The notes: generated by a model from the letters alone, not told the origin. Positions 1 through 9,548 are shown, counted from the first letter of the stretch. The stretch: DNA of 64,000 nucleotides from Saccharibacillus sp. JS10 (GCF_024436065.1 NZ_JANFNS010000005.1:248001-312000), one strand, 5' to 3'. Program-made: numbers and translations.

Positions 1-1137
1 CGCCATAGCGATGTCCTATTGGTAACTCCGCTTCGCGACGGTATGAACCTGGTAGCAAAAGAATATATCGCTTCGCGCACCGACTACAAAGGGATGCTGG
101 TCATGAGCGAAACAGCCGGCGCGGCAAGCGAACTTGGCGAAGCGGTTATCGTCAATACGAATGACCATGCAGCGATCGCAGCCGGAATCAAAACCGCGCT
201 TGAAATGCCGGAAGAAGAAAAAATGGATCGCAACAAAAATATGCACCGCCGTCTGTCCCGGTATAACGTGAAGTTCTGGGCAGAAGAATTCCTCAGCACC
301 TTGCACGGATCGCCGGAAGAAAAAATCCATACCGAACCACTGGATCGATTGACTTCCGGTTCGTCGGAACTGGATCTTGCGTATCGCACCGCCAAAAAAC
401 GCGTCTTGTTCCTCGATTACGACGGGACTTTGGTCGGCTTCAAGCCAACGCCGGATCAAGCCCGTCCAGACCGTGAGCTCAAGCAGCTGCTGACGAAGCT
501 GACGGAAGATCCGAAAAACACGGTCGTTATTATTACCGGACGCGATAAAGTAACGGCGCAAAAATGGCTTGGCGATCTGAATCTCAGTATCGTTGCCGCA
601 CATGGTCTATGGTTCCGCCCTGCCGGCGGCGAATGGACCATGACACTCAATATCGACAACGAGTGGAAAGAAGCGATCCGTCCGATTCTCGAAACGTACA
701 CCGACCGTACGCCAGGTTCGTTGATCGAGGAAAAAGATTATTCGATCGCTTGGCATTACCGCCAATCCGAACCGGATATCGCAGCAGTGAAACGCAACGA
801 ATTAAAAGAAGCGCTCATGTCGATCACGCAATCGATGACGGTCGGCGTACTGGATGGCAATAAAGTCATCGAAGTAAAAGACGCTCGCGTCAACAAAGGT
901 CACGGTGCGCATGTCGTCTTGAGCCAAGGCGAATACGACTTCGTATTCGGAGCCGGCGACGACCGTACCGACGAAGATATGTTTGCGGCTTTGCCGGAAA
1001 ACGCGTATTCGATCAAAATCGGCAAAGAAGTAACAGCGGCTAGATACCGCCTGAAGTCTTCGCAAGATATTCGATCTTTGTTAGGGCGGTTTAACGAAGT
1101 GTCGAATGAAGTAGCGCAAGAAAATACGAATCGCTAA
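1..1137 (+). CDS. Trehalose-6-phosphate synthase/phosphatase, 5' end outside window
   Basis: The open frame enters from the left edge, so the start is missing and 378 residues remain. The first residues carry the end of a GT20 trehalose-phosphate synthase domain (DVLLVTPLRDGMNLVAKEY, the conserved sugar-nucleotide binding stretch). From about residue 135 a HAD-type trehalose-6-phosphate phosphatase domain follows, with the DxDGT nucleophile motif in LFLDYDGTL and the late acidic motif GAGDDRTDEDMF. The protein would make trehalose-6-P from UDP-glucose and glucose-6-P and dephosphorylate it to trehalose in the cytoplasm. Fusion of both domains is known in bacteria and eukaryotes. A terminator follows at once, so it ends its transcription unit. 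Confidence 0.93.
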   Translation, partial: RHSDVLLVTPLRDGMNLVAKEYIASRTDYKGMLVMSETAGAASELGEAVIVNTNDHAAIAAGIKTALEMPEEEKMDRNKNMHRRLSRYNVKFWAEEFLSTLHGSPEEKIHTEPLDRLTSGSSELDLAYRTAKKRVLFLDYDGTLVGFKPTPDQARPDRELKQLLTKLTEDPKNTVVIITGRDKVTAQKWLGDLNLSIVAAHGLWFRPAGGEWTMTLNIDNEWKEAIRPILETYTDRTPGSLIEEKDYSIAWHYRQSEPDIAAVKRNELKEALMSITQSMTVGVLDGNKVIEVKDARVNKGHGAHVVLSQGEYDFVFGAGDDRTDEDMFAALPENAYSIKIGKEVTAARYRLKSSQDIRSLLGRFNEVSNEVAQENTNR

Positions 1138-1158
1138 ACTTCGGGTTTGCGATATGGC

Positions 1159-1201
1159 AAAAAGGGAGTCTCGTCTGCAATTGCGGCGAACTCCCTTTTT
1201 T
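1159..1201 (+). terminator. Rho-independent terminator after the trehalose gene
   Basis: AAAAAGGGAGT pairs with ACTCCCTTTTT across a 20-base loop and runs into a T tract. It lies 22 bases after the trehalose gene stop. Confidence 0.85.
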
Positions 1202-1234
1202 AATTGGCGCAAGTGTCATCGGATCAGCTTTACC

Positions 1235-1263
1235 TTGCCGAGACTCCATACGCCTTTTATAAT
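1235..1263 (+). promoter_or_regulatory. Sigma-A type promoter for shikimate kinase
   Basis: TTGCCG, 17 bases, then a perfect TATAAT, 41 bases upstream of the kinase start codon. The preceding terminator makes a dedicated promoter necessary. Confidence 0.75.
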
Positions 1264-1304
1264 GAGTGTACTTATCTTATGTAAAGCGGCAAAGGAGTAC
1301 GGTA

Positions 1305-1847
1305 ATGAATATACACAATACGAACATTCCGCTCAATCCAAAAAATATCATTTTGATAGGATTTATGGGCGCTGGCAAAACAACGATCGGCAAGCTGCTC
1401 GCCCAAAAGCTAGAACGCGATTTTCTCGATGTCGATCACGAAATCGAACGTCAGCACGGCATGCCCGTGACGGAAATTTTCAAAACGATGGGCGAACCGG
1501 CTTTTCGAAAATTGGAAAAAGAGTACGTCGTACAGTTATGCCAACATTCAAACGGAAAAGTCGTCTCGTTAGGCGGAGGTTCATTCATGCAAGACGAAAT
1601 TCGCGAGGCGTGCTTAAATAGCGGCATCGTCTATCATTTGGATTTAACTTGGGAATCGTGGGAAAAACGCTGTGCGTCGCTGGTCGATACACGCCCGATT
1701 CTGCAAAGTCGTTCGATGGAAGAGATCGAAGAATTGTTTTATACCCGCCGAAAAATCTATGCGGACAACCATCATCAGATTAACGTCGATACGCTTACGC
1801 CTGAGCAGATCGTAGAGGTAATGATTCAGCAGATTCAAGCTAACTAA
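1305..1847 (+). CDS. aroK: Shikimate kinase
   Basis: This 180-residue protein should phosphorylate shikimate with ATP in the aromatic amino acid pathway. Near the N terminus lies the Walker A loop GFMGAGKTT, followed by the shikimate-binding DVDHEIE, the GEPAFRKLE stretch, VVSLGGGSF with the conserved glycine run, and the LID region around RPIL. Length is normal for the family. An in-frame ATG lies 39 bases upstream, but the ATG at 1305 is chosen because AAAGGAG sits 7 bases before it. It is a single-gene unit bounded by its own promoter and a terminator. Confidence 0.9.
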   Translation: MNIHNTNIPLNPKNIILIGFMGAGKTTIGKLLAQKLERDFLDVDHEIERQHGMPVTEIFKTMGEPAFRKLEKEYVVQLCQHSNGKVVSLGGGSFMQDEIREACLNSGIVYHLDLTWESWEKRCASLVDTRPILQSRSMEEIEELFYTRRKIYADNHHQINVDTLTPEQIVEVMIQQIQAN

Positions 1848-1858
1848 TGGGTAAAAAG

Positions 1859-1899
1859 AAAAGACGGAGCCACGTTGTAAAATGCGCAGCTTCGTCTTT
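1859..1899. terminator. Terminator between convergent genes
   Basis: AAGACGGAGC pairs imperfectly with GCAGCTTCGTCTT, with A and T runs on either side. It separates shikimate kinase from the converging minus-strand genes and could serve both directions. Confidence 0.7.
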
Positions 1900-1912
1900 G
1901 TTATGCTTCAAA

Positions 1913-2452
1913 TTAGCCCAACTGCGTATACACTTTGTTCGTTAATTGCTCTAACCCTTGCTTTCCCGCTTCGTTACAAAAAATGATGATAACCGACTGA
2001 TCTTCAACACGATACATAAACCTCCGATCGCTTCTTTGGACAATTGTAGCCACCCGCTCGAACGCATAAATGTCCAACCAATCCCCGGTATTCATCACCG
2101 AAATTTCATGCTGCTTTCCTTCATATACAAAAGAAATATCGGTTGCATCTTGTTTCGGATCAAATGTACCGTGTAGGTCTGAAATTTGGATCTGACCTTG
2201 CGATAAACCGATCATTTCGGTAATCAAATATTCATACACATCCGAAGATTCTGCGCTTTCAAGATCAAACGTTAAAAGTTGACCCGAAAAGCCAAACATC
2301 GCGATTTCATTCAACAGAAGCATGTATGGCTCTTTCTCGTAATAGTCCTCGCCTACGTACTCGGTCAACTTTTGCAACAACTCTTCTTTTGGAAATTTGA
2401 ATGTAATGCCTAGAGCAAGTAGTTTGTCGATTTGTTCGTTAAGGGTTGGCAT
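1913..2452 (-). CDS. Hypothetical protein, 179 aa
   Basis: No family recognised. It is a soluble acidic protein with no signal peptide or membrane segment, an amphipathic helical N-terminal half and a beta-rich C-terminal half. The start has AAGGAG 8 bases upstream. It begins 4 bases after the stop of the VOC-family gene, so the two are probably co-transcribed. Confidence 0.7.
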   Translation of the reverse strand: MPTLNEQIDKLLALGITFKFPKEELLQKLTEYVGEDYYEKEPYMLLLNEIAMFGFSGQLLTFDLESAESSDVYEYLITEMIGLSQGQIQISDLHGTFDPKQDATDISFVYEGKQHEISVMNTGDWLDIYAFERVATIVQRSDRRFMYRVEDQSVIIIFCNEAGKQGLEQLTNKVYTQLG

Positions 2453-2456
2453 ACGT

Positions 2457-2882
2457 TCACTCCTTCATCCGACGCATGATCGGGTGATCTTCGTTTAATT
2501 GCAGCAGATCCCATAGATTCCCGTATAAATCTTTGAAAACAGCGACGGTTCCGTAACTATCTTCTTTCGGTTCGCGTACAAACTCGATTCCGCGCTCTAC
2601 CATCTCCCGATAATCTCGCCAGAAGTCGTCGGTATTCAAAAACAAAAATACGCGTCCGCCCGCTTGATTTCCGACAAACGGCTCTTGTTCGGGTTTCGAA
2701 GCGCGAGCCAGTAGAATCGTCGTACCCGATGATCCCGGAGGCGCAACCACGACCCAACGTTTATTTTGCTCAGGCTGGTCAATATCTTCGACCAAGGTAA
2801 AATGTAGCTTTTTCGTATAAAACTCGATGGCTTCGTCGTAATCATTCACAACGAGCGCGATATGGACGATCGATTGGATCAT
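2457..2882 (-). CDS. VOC family (glyoxalase/bleomycin-resistance fold) protein
   Basis: 141 residues with the layout of a single-chain vicinal-oxygen-chelate protein: an N-terminal VHIALVVNDYDEAIEFYTKKLHF module and a C-terminal module ending in VAVFKDLYGNLWDLLQ. The first H and the late D/E positions fit the metal site of this superfamily. The substrate cannot be told from sequence; detoxification or ring-cleavage roles are both known for relatives. Good AGGAGG site before the ATG. Confidence 0.85.
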   Translation of the reverse strand: MIQSIVHIALVVNDYDEAIEFYTKKLHFTLVEDIDQPEQNKRWVVVAPPGSSGTTILLARASKPEQEPFVGNQAGGRVFLFLNTDDFWRDYREMVERGIEFVREPKEDSYGTVAVFKDLYGNLWDLLQLNEDHPIMRRMKE

Positions 2883-2912
2883 GTTCGGTTTCCTCCTGAA
2901 ATCGCTGATTTC

Positions 2913-3977
2913 TTACGCATTCGGATAAACGACAACTTTCAGGCATTCGCTTTTATGATTTAACGCACGTTCCATCGCTTCATAGGTCTGCTCTAGCGGA
3001 TATTTATCCGTCACAAGTACAGACGCATCGATCTGCCCCGACGATAAAAACTCGATCCCTTTCGGATACGTATTCGCATAACGGAACACGCCGTAAATAT
3101 CGACTTCGTTATCCGCGATAAACGGGATATTGATCGGAATCTCGGCTTGTGCAGGCAGACCGACAATCGCAAGTTTACCGCCGCGGCGCAGACTTCCAAG
3201 CGCAGCTTGCAAAGCTTTCGGACTACCTGCCGTTTCCCAAGCCGTATCGACGCCGACTCCGTTCGTAATGGTCTGGATCGCTTCGATCGCATCTTGCTCC
3301 AACACGTTGATGACGTGCGTCGCCCCCATCTTTTTGGCGGCATCCAGACGTAGCGGTTCCAGATCGGTCACGATAATCTTCGAAGCTCCGTAGGCTTTTG
3401 CGGCGGCGACTGCCATCAGACCTACCGGTCCCATCCCCATAATCGCGATCGTGCTGCCCGGTTGAAGTTTGGAACGCGCCGCGGCATGAATCCCGACTGA
3501 AAAAGGTTCGACCAATGCTGCTTCTTCATACGACAAATGATCGGGAATCAAAAACGCGAAGTCTTGCCGGATTTTCAAATATTGCACGAATGCACCATCA
3601 TACGGCGGCGTTGCCAGAAACTCAACGTTGGGGCACAGATTATAGCGACCGGCTTTGCACATCTCGCATACTCCGCATGTTACTCCCGGTTCAATCGCGA
3701 CGCGATCTCCGATCCGAAGCGTATGCACATCATCGCCGATGTCTACGATTTCTCCCGCGCATTCATGACCCAAAATAAACGAACCCTCTACGATATAAGG
3801 ACCGATCCGACCGTGATCATAATAATGCAGATCGGAACCGCAAATGCCGACTGCCATTACTTTAATCAACACTTCATCGGATTTAATCTGCGGAACAGGA
3901 ATTTCTTCGATGCTAATCTCTCTTAATTGGTGCATAACAGCCGCTTTCATTACCGTAGGAACGTGAGTGCTTGGCAT
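2913..3977 (-). CDS. Zinc-dependent medium-chain dehydrogenase, sorbitol/threonine dehydrogenase type
   Basis: 354 residues. The GroES-like half carries the catalytic zinc ligands in GICGSDLHYYDHG and GHECAGEIVDIGD and a four-cysteine structural zinc loop in GVTCGVCEMCKAGRYNLC. The Rossmann half has GMGPVGLMA. This is the layout of sorbitol/xylitol and threonine dehydrogenases, which oxidise a polyol or secondary alcohol with NAD. Three ATG codons lie within 10 bases. The third (3977) is preferred because it alone has normal spacing from AAAAGG. The exact substrate is not known. Confidence 0.88.
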   Translation of the reverse strand: MPSTHVPTVMKAAVMHQLREISIEEIPVPQIKSDEVLIKVMAVGICGSDLHYYDHGRIGPYIVEGSFILGHECAGEIVDIGDDVHTLRIGDRVAIEPGVTCGVCEMCKAGRYNLCPNVEFLATPPYDGAFVQYLKIRQDFAFLIPDHLSYEEAALVEPFSVGIHAAARSKLQPGSTIAIMGMGPVGLMAVAAAKAYGASKIIVTDLEPLRLDAAKKMGATHVINVLEQDAIEAIQTITNGVGVDTAWETAGSPKALQAALGSLRRGGKLAIVGLPAQAEIPINIPFIADNEVDIYGVFRYANTYPKGIEFLSSGQIDASVLVTDKYPLEQTYEAMERALNHKSECLKVVVYPNA

Positions 3978-4046
3978 ATTCATCATCCTTTTCGTATTGA
4001 AGTCTGTAGGGCGTAATCGCTTCCAAACTAAGATATGGATTTTACT

Positions 4047-4799
4047 TTATTGCGGAGCTTCAACCAATCTTCCACTTAACCAAAATGTCCCGTTTAATAC
4101 GTCGCCTTCGTGAATTTCCCGACCTTCGATCAACGTCTCGTCGGCAACTACGTCAATATCCCCGCCATACGTGCGCACCAGCGCCCATTGAAAATAACGT
4201 CCGGTCAGTTCATTCTTGATCCATCCTGCGCGCAGTACGGTTCCGCTGAACTTCGCTGTTGAAATATCTTCGCCTCCGTCGTCATTCAGCCCCGTCGATA
4301 AAAAAGATTGCGCCGGAATAATCGGAGCGACCAGCGATTGGCTCAATTGATAATGTTCGTATTCCACTTCATTCGCAAACACATTGATGTCATGCGCAAA
4401 AGCGGCTAACTGTACATATTGAAGCATCGGCTGAGTGAGCGGTCCATAATGATCGCGATCCGGTAGATCGAACACGAACGAGTACAACTTTTCGCCTGCA
4501 TTCTCCGGTTCTGCCCACGCATAAAACGTTCCGTCCAGTTCGCTTCCTTCTTCACGCATCACTTCAGCTTCGATCCCGATTCGCATCAGTCCCGCTCCGG
4601 TAAAGTGCGGCTGCATCCCGATCGCAACGCCTTCTGCGTTCAGTTGCAGCCAAAGCTCCGCGCCGCCGCCGGCTTCAAACCGCACATAAGCGCCTTTTGC
4701 CGTACGGATCAAATTCCCGCGCTCGTATACCGTATTCGCAAGTTCCAAAAAATCGTCTTCTTCTTGCATTTGAAATCCCAACATCGTCATATGATTCAT
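4047..4799 (-). CDS. Hypothetical protein, 250 aa
   Basis: No known domain recognised. It is soluble and acidic, rich in Trp, Phe and Gly and predicted beta-rich. The ATG has AGGAGG 9 bases upstream and length and composition are those of a real gene. It stands alone between the dehydrogenase and a small membrane protein. No function is offered. Confidence 0.7.
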   Translation of the reverse strand: MNHMTMLGFQMQEEDDFLELANTVYERGNLIRTAKGAYVRFEAGGGAELWLQLNAEGVAIGMQPHFTGAGLMRIGIEAEVMREEGSELDGTFYAWAEPENAGEKLYSFVFDLPDRDHYGPLTQPMLQYVQLAAFAHDINVFANEVEYEHYQLSQSLVAPIIPAQSFLSTGLNDDGGEDISTAKFSGTVLRAGWIKNELTGRYFQWALVRTYGGDIDVVADETLIEGREIHEGDVLNGTFWLSGRLVEAPQ

Positions 4800-4939
4800 A
4801 TCTTAATTCCTCCTGAGCCACATCGTATTCGGCTTTGCCACTGCCTTCTATGCTAGAGGTCGATGACAGGCAAGTCAATCCGAACGGTGAGAATGTTGGG
4901 AGGAATAGGGATCATAGGGCGCGATGACTACAGATTGTT

Positions 4940-5278
4940 TCATATAACTCTCCTTTTCCTAAATGACTGGTATACCTCAACGCTGAACAATTGCGGCGTC
5001 ATGAATAAAAAGACATAAACGAGATCAAGCAAATACATCCACGGCTTGATATTCATTGCCGCTATCGGATTGTAGAACTGCATCGTCCATAATGTTAGCG
5101 GGAAGATCAGTACAAATAATATAGCGGTTGAAATCAATACGTCTTTGAAAGATTTCCACAAAAAGATAAACAAAATCGCGACTGCGATCGCAAGTTGCCA
5201 TGAAGCGATAACGGGTGCAAACAGAGCACAGCAAAATAAGATCGGATATAAAACGATGAATGCGATTCGAAGTGCCAA
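4940..5278 (-). CDS. Small membrane protein, 112 aa
   Basis: Three or four hydrophobic segments cover most of the chain (residues about 4-22, 27-45, 50-66 and 80-98), so it is an inner-membrane protein of unknown role. It starts with TTG, justified by a strong AGGAGG 9 bases upstream; no better ATG exists. Confidence 0.7.
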   Translation of the reverse strand: MALRIAFIVLYPILFCCALFAPVIASWQLAIAVAILFIFLWKSFKDVLISTAILFVLIFPLTLWTMQFYNPIAAMNIKPWMYLLDLVYVFLFMTPQLFSVEVYQSFRKRRVI

Positions 5279-5360
5279 CTTTTAGACCTCCTTTTATAGA
5301 TACCATGAGAACGATTATAAATTAAACGTCATTCCTTCCCTAAAAGTTGGATTCCAAAAT

Positions 5361-5396
5361 AAAAAGAGTTCCGAGGTAATGAACCTCGGAACTCTT
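5361..5396 (-). terminator. Terminator after alpha-galactosidase
   Basis: AAGAGTTCCGAGGT pairs perfectly with ACCTCGGAACTCTT across a 5-base loop, followed on the minus strand by a T tract. It lies 27 bases past the GH36 stop. Confidence 0.9.
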
Positions 5397-5422
5397 AGAC
5401 TTTAAACGATAAATAAGAATAA

Positions 5423-7630
5423 TTAGACTTCTTTGATCACGTACAGCAGGCTTTGGAAATCGCCGCTCAGCATCGGCAGAGCGATACCGAAGTTCATCAG
5501 TTCGTCGCCGCCGTAGACGGAGCCGCTTTCGCCGATCGCCAAGCGACCTTCGACGCTATAGCGTTTGGTTGGGTCAAGCCCTTTGAGCTTCAAGCGGCGC
5601 AAAGGCGCATAAGGTTCGCCCAGTACGCGGAAGTACGCGGCGAACGCTTGGGAGCGGTCTTCCGACACGTACGCCCAAGCGGTGTCGTTCGTCTCGAACG
5701 GGCTTTTGATTCGGTAGAAATTACCGAATTGGATCAGTTCACGCAAGTTTTTGTATTGCTGAACTTGCGCTTTCACCTCGTTTTTCTCTTCTTCGGTGAA
5801 TTGGGTCAGATCCAATTCGTAGCCGAAGTTGCCGCTCATCGCGACGTGACCGCGCATTTCAAGCGGCGTGATCCGGTCGACCTGATGGTTCGGGACTGCC
5901 GATACGTGAGCGCCCATACTGCTAGCCGGATACACGATGCTTGTTCCGTATTGAATCTTAAGACGTTCCACCGCATCGGTATCGTCGCTTGTCCAAGTTT
6001 GCGGCATGTAATACAGCATGCCCGGATCGAAGCGACCGCCGCCGCCGGAGCAGCTTTCGAACAGGACATGCGGAAAGCGCGATACGATACGCTCCAGCAC
6101 ATCATACAGACCGAGCATATAACGGTGCGCCGTCTCGCGTTGACGGTTCGCCGCCAACAGCTGCGAACCGATCTCCGTCATATTGCGGTTCATATCCCAT
6201 TTTACATAAGTGATCGGCGCAGATTGCAGTACGTTGGATACCGACTCTACGATATAATCGCAGACGTCTTGGCGCGACAGATCCAGGACCAACTGTCCGC
6301 GACCTTCGGTGCGGCTACGGTTCGGGACGTGCAGGCACCAATCCGGGTGGGCGCGGTACAGTTCGCTATTCGGCGATACCATCTCTGGCTCGAACCACAG
6401 TCCGAACTCCATCCCCGTCGAGGTAATCTCTTGCGCAAGTTTTGCCAGACCGTCCGGCAATTTGCGTTTGTTTTCGAACCAATCGCCGAGCGAACTGCTA
6501 TCGCTATCTCGCTGCCCGAACCAACCGTCATCCAGTACGAATAATTCGATGCCTAGTTCTTGACCCGCTGCCGCGATGCCTTTGATCTGCTCCGCATTAA
6601 AATCAAAGTATGTCGCTTCCCAGTTGTTGACCAGCACGGGACGTGCTTTGTCACGGAATTCGCCGCGGCTCAGACGGGTACGGTACAACTTGTGATACGT
6701 ACGGGACATGCCGCCTAGACCTTCCGACGAACGTACCATCACGACTTCCGGCGCTTGGAAACTTTCGCCTGCTTCTAATCTCCAGGCAAAATCAAACGGT
6801 TGGATGCCCAGCTGTGCACGTGTTAAGCCGAAAGAATCCACTTCCACTTGACCGAGGAACCCGCCGCTATAGACCAAGCTCATACCGTATACTTCGCCGA
6901 AATCTTCGGTTGCGTCTTTCTCAAGCAGCGCAATAAACGGATTTTGGTTATGGCTGCTCGATCCGCGCTTGCTGTCGATCCGGTGAATGCCCGGTACCAA
7001 CTCGCGCTTATGGATATGACGCTCGCGTGTCCATGCCCCGGACAATTGCAGGAAATCGAATTCGCTATGATTGAAGTCCACACTTGCGCTCAGTACGCGA
7101 TTCAGCGTCATGGTTTCTTGCCCTTCGTTCACGAAAGCAACCGAACGCGTAATCACGTCAAGCTCGTTGAACACGGTATAGCTAAGAATCGTGCGAAGAC
7201 CTGTCAGTTCGTCGCGAAGATGCACGTGCAGCGTATCCGCTTCTTGATCTTGTTCGATATACGTCGCAGGCAGACTCGGCAATCCTGGCTTACCCGATAC
7301 AATCTCATGACGTTCGTAGATCAAACGGCTGATTGTCGATCCATTTTCGTAAGTAACTTCAAAAGCAGGCTCGCGGAAATCGCCGCTGCCGTAAGAAGGG
7401 TATTCTTGCGGAAGCGTATCCAAAGAAATCTGCATGGCTTCGCGGCTTAAGTTCGGGCTGAACGATGCGCGTTCAATCGAGAAAATACGTTTATCGAATT
7501 GTTCCTGTGCAAGTTTCGGACCCCAGTATACATGCGCAAGTTGCGTAGACTCCATCAACTCGATGATATAACTGGATGCAGCAGATTGCAGATGGAACGT
7601 GTGATTCGTAGAATTATAAAAAATAGGCAA
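5423..7630 (-). CDS. Alpha-galactosidase, glycoside hydrolase family 36
   Basis: A 735-residue cytoplasmic enzyme that should release alpha-linked galactose from raffinose-type sugars. The catalytic (beta/alpha)8 region carries NNWEATYFDF, LFVLDDGWFG, the nucleophile motif YVKWDMNRNMTE near residue 473, SCSGGGGRFDPGML, and the acid/base region WTSDDTD. Length matches GH36. A longer frame extends to 7717, but TTG at 7630 is chosen because GGAGG lies 8 bases upstream and the family typically starts with MPIFYN. No signal peptide, so the substrate must be imported. It ends its transcript at a strong terminator. Confidence 0.93.
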   Translation of the reverse strand: MPIFYNSTNHTFHLQSAASSYIIELMESTQLAHVYWGPKLAQEQFDKRIFSIERASFSPNLSREAMQISLDTLPQEYPSYGSGDFREPAFEVTYENGSTISRLIYERHEIVSGKPGLPSLPATYIEQDQEADTLHVHLRDELTGLRTILSYTVFNELDVITRSVAFVNEGQETMTLNRVLSASVDFNHSEFDFLQLSGAWTRERHIHKRELVPGIHRIDSKRGSSSHNQNPFIALLEKDATEDFGEVYGMSLVYSGGFLGQVEVDSFGLTRAQLGIQPFDFAWRLEAGESFQAPEVVMVRSSEGLGGMSRTYHKLYRTRLSRGEFRDKARPVLVNNWEATYFDFNAEQIKGIAAAGQELGIELFVLDDGWFGQRDSDSSSLGDWFENKRKLPDGLAKLAQEITSTGMEFGLWFEPEMVSPNSELYRAHPDWCLHVPNRSRTEGRGQLVLDLSRQDVCDYIVESVSNVLQSAPITYVKWDMNRNMTEIGSQLLAANRQRETAHRYMLGLYDVLERIVSRFPHVLFESCSGGGGRFDPGMLYYMPQTWTSDDTDAVERLKIQYGTSIVYPASSMGAHVSAVPNHQVDRITPLEMRGHVAMSGNFGYELDLTQFTEEEKNEVKAQVQQYKNLRELIQFGNFYRIKSPFETNDTAWAYVSEDRSQAFAAYFRVLGEPYAPLRRLKLKGLDPTKRYSVEGRLAIGESGSVYGGDELMNFGIALPMLSGDFQSLLYVIKEV

Positions 7631-7798
7631 GGGAAAATCCTCCGTTTCATGCTGTCTAATAAGATGAACACAATCGATTACAGGCATGGCATGATCCAAG
7701 CTTAACATCGACATCAATAGTAGTATACAAAGAAATAGAGCAGGTAGAGAATGTCAGGATATATGATGTGCATGTGATAAAGCTTGATTTTTCTAAAT

Positions 7799-8626
7799 TC
7801 AGCTTACGATTCTTTCCAAATTCCGCAGCGTCGAATCCAGCGACTGTTCATGCTCTTTTTTCCCAATCCCATTCGGCACTTGGTCGCAGCTTACGGTCAC
7901 GATTGTTCCATCACCGTTACTCGCCGCCTCCAGTGTCCAAGTCATACGCATTTCTCCGGCAAAAGATGGATCAGGCGAATCGAATCTTACCGCTTGCACA
8001 ATCCGTTCGCCGGGAACTAATTCCACGAATCTGCCTTCGACAATGTCGGTATCCGTCGTCGATTTGCCTACATTCGGCGAACCGCTTGGATACGTCAACA
8101 CCATCCGGTAAGCCCCTCCGACTTGAGGTTCGAATTTCTCGATGCGCCCTCTCATGCCTTCCGGCGGAAGCCAGCGTACCAATACATCCGGATCGACCAG
8201 CGCCCAATAGATCTTTTGCGAAGAAGCCGAGATTTTGCGTATGGCACGGTCTTGGCGCGGCTGCTGATCGACTACAGGATTAGACTTCGTTAGACCGACA
8301 GGTGAAGGTGTGCTAGTTTCGCTTGAACGTCGGGAATCGGACTCTTCGTCAAATGTGAACCGGCTTAGCTCAATCGGTTGCAGCGGACGCAGTGCCTGAA
8401 ATAATCCAACGCCGGCAAGCACCGCTCCGAGTGTCCGATAAGCCGCGATCCCGCTTTGTTGTACGAGCCAAAATCGGGTACTGGAACTAAACTCTTCTCG
8501 ATTCGAAGTGAGTGTATCGGCTTGGCTCAATCCAAGTTCTGTACTGCGCAGCACCATCCAAACGCCAACCAGTCCGACTAGTAGTGAAATCCCTCTCATT
8601 GTCCACGCTAACGAAGATTTTTTCAT
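7799..8626 (-). CDS. Membrane-anchored SRPBCC (AHSA1-like) domain protein
   Basis: 275 residues. Two hydrophobic stretches in the first ~100 residues suggest membrane anchoring, followed by a polar linker and a C-terminal AHSA1/START-like lipid-binding fold (IYWALVDPDVLVRWLPPEG, GGAYRM, VEGRFVELVPGERIVQAVRF, WTLEA, GTIVTVS). AHSA1-type domains are usually free-standing in bacteria, so the membrane fusion is slightly unusual. The ATG at 8626 has AAAGGAG at good spacing. Its ligand is unknown. Confidence 0.8.
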   Translation of the reverse strand: MKKSSLAWTMRGISLLVGLVGVWMVLRSTELGLSQADTLTSNREEFSSSTRFWLVQQSGIAAYRTLGAVLAGVGLFQALRPLQPIELSRFTFDEESDSRRSSETSTPSPVGLTKSNPVVDQQPRQDRAIRKISASSQKIYWALVDPDVLVRWLPPEGMRGRIEKFEPQVGGAYRMVLTYPSGSPNVGKSTTDTDIVEGRFVELVPGERIVQAVRFDSPDPSFAGEMRMTWTLEAASNGDGTIVTVSCDQVPNGIGKKEHEQSLDSTLRNLERIVS

Positions 8627-8667
8627 GTGATTCTCCTTTCGGATGATCATGCTTTTTGACTTGTTCA

Positions 8668-8928
8668 TCAGAGCAACAGATTACCGGCAAGCAGGACGCA
8701 CAAAATCACACAGGCAATTAACACGATAAAAAGTTTTCGACTTCCACGTAAGCGTATCGCTATGATTCCAAAAAACACAGCCGCCGCGAGCTTCGCTCCC
8801 ACTTGTGCATACAATCCGAACGAACTGTTGCTCAGTATGACTGCCGCCCCAAGCGACGCGATAATCAAGATTTTGCACCATAGAGGTTCCTGTAAAAACA
8901 TCGCGTATAACCCTTTAAGTGACTGCAT
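8668..8928 (-). CDS. Small membrane protein, 86 aa
   Basis: Three hydrophobic segments separated by short basic turns (RLRGSRK) indicate an integral membrane protein. AAGGAGG precedes the ATG. It lies 41 bases upstream of the SRPBCC gene on the same strand and may be co-transcribed with it. No family recognised. Confidence 0.65.
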   Translation of the reverse strand: MQSLKGLYAMFLQEPLWCKILIIASLGAAVILSNSSFGLYAQVGAKLAAAVFFGIIAIRLRGSRKLFIVLIACVILCVLLAGNLLL

Positions 8929-8945
8929 GAGTAGGTCAAACCTCC

Positions 8946-9548
8946 TTATGGACCTTCTTTTTCGATAACGATATACGATTGCTTATAAAAAGGGTTCGTC
9001 CGCCAAAGTTGATCCAATTCAGCGATCGGCAGACTGCGGTTATACAGGCTTTCTTTTGCATTGGCTTTATGTTTTAACGACTCCGCAAGATACAGATGAT
9101 CGGCATCGTATCCCACGACAGGCGCGAAATGGGCGTATCTTTTGTCTGGAAACACTTTGATAAAAGCGATCACCGGAACGCCGAGACTGACTCGTTTTTT
9201 AAGCGTATCCACCGTCCCCCGGTAAAACGTAGCGTTATAGCCTTTTTTTCGAAACAATGCCAAAATGCCTTTCGGATCGACGGTGCCGTCTAGCAATTTG
9301 CGAGGAAATCCCCGGTACAACTCTCGCCCTTCTGCTTCAACTCCAAAATGCCGCAAAACATAAGCACTTGAGAACGCCGCACATTCGGTATTCGGTTGAA
9401 AGTCAGTCCGGTTCGGCGTATCGATTAGAAACCGCTGCGGAAGGTCGCCTACCTCGATCTCGTCTTTTTTCGGAAGTGCATAATAGTAAGGAATCGCTGC
9501 GGCTAAAGCAACTCCGGCAATTAACCACGATGTATCGGCTTTGTTCAT
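8946..9548 (-). CDS. C39-like papain-fold peptidase family protein
   Basis: 200 residues with an N-terminal signal or anchor segment (residues 6-25). Next comes a C39-like core with the candidate catalytic Cys in TECAAFSSAYVLRHFG, the histidine in RYAHFAPVVGYDAD and the VDTLKKRVSLGVPVIAFI stretch. Such proteins are predicted extracytoplasmic cysteine peptidases; many have no known substrate. The start with AGGAGG at 9548 is used instead of a longer frame that begins at 9698 and would overlap the divergent YheC gene. Confidence 0.82.
   Translation of the reverse strand: MNKADTSWLIAGVALAAAIPYYYALPKKDEIEVGDLPQRFLIDTPNRTDFQPNTECAAFSSAYVLRHFGVEAEGRELYRGFPRKLLDGTVDPKGILALFRKKGYNATFYRGTVDTLKKRVSLGVPVIAFIKVFPDKRYAHFAPVVGYDADHLYLAESLKHKANAKESLYNRSLPIAELDQLWRTNPFYKQSYIVIEKEGP

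Noticed and set aside
5453-6544. A 363-codon frame opposite the alpha-galactosidase, and similar long frames opposite the mannosidase
   Set aside because: Antisense shadows of high-GC genes, without ribosome sites or recognisable domains.
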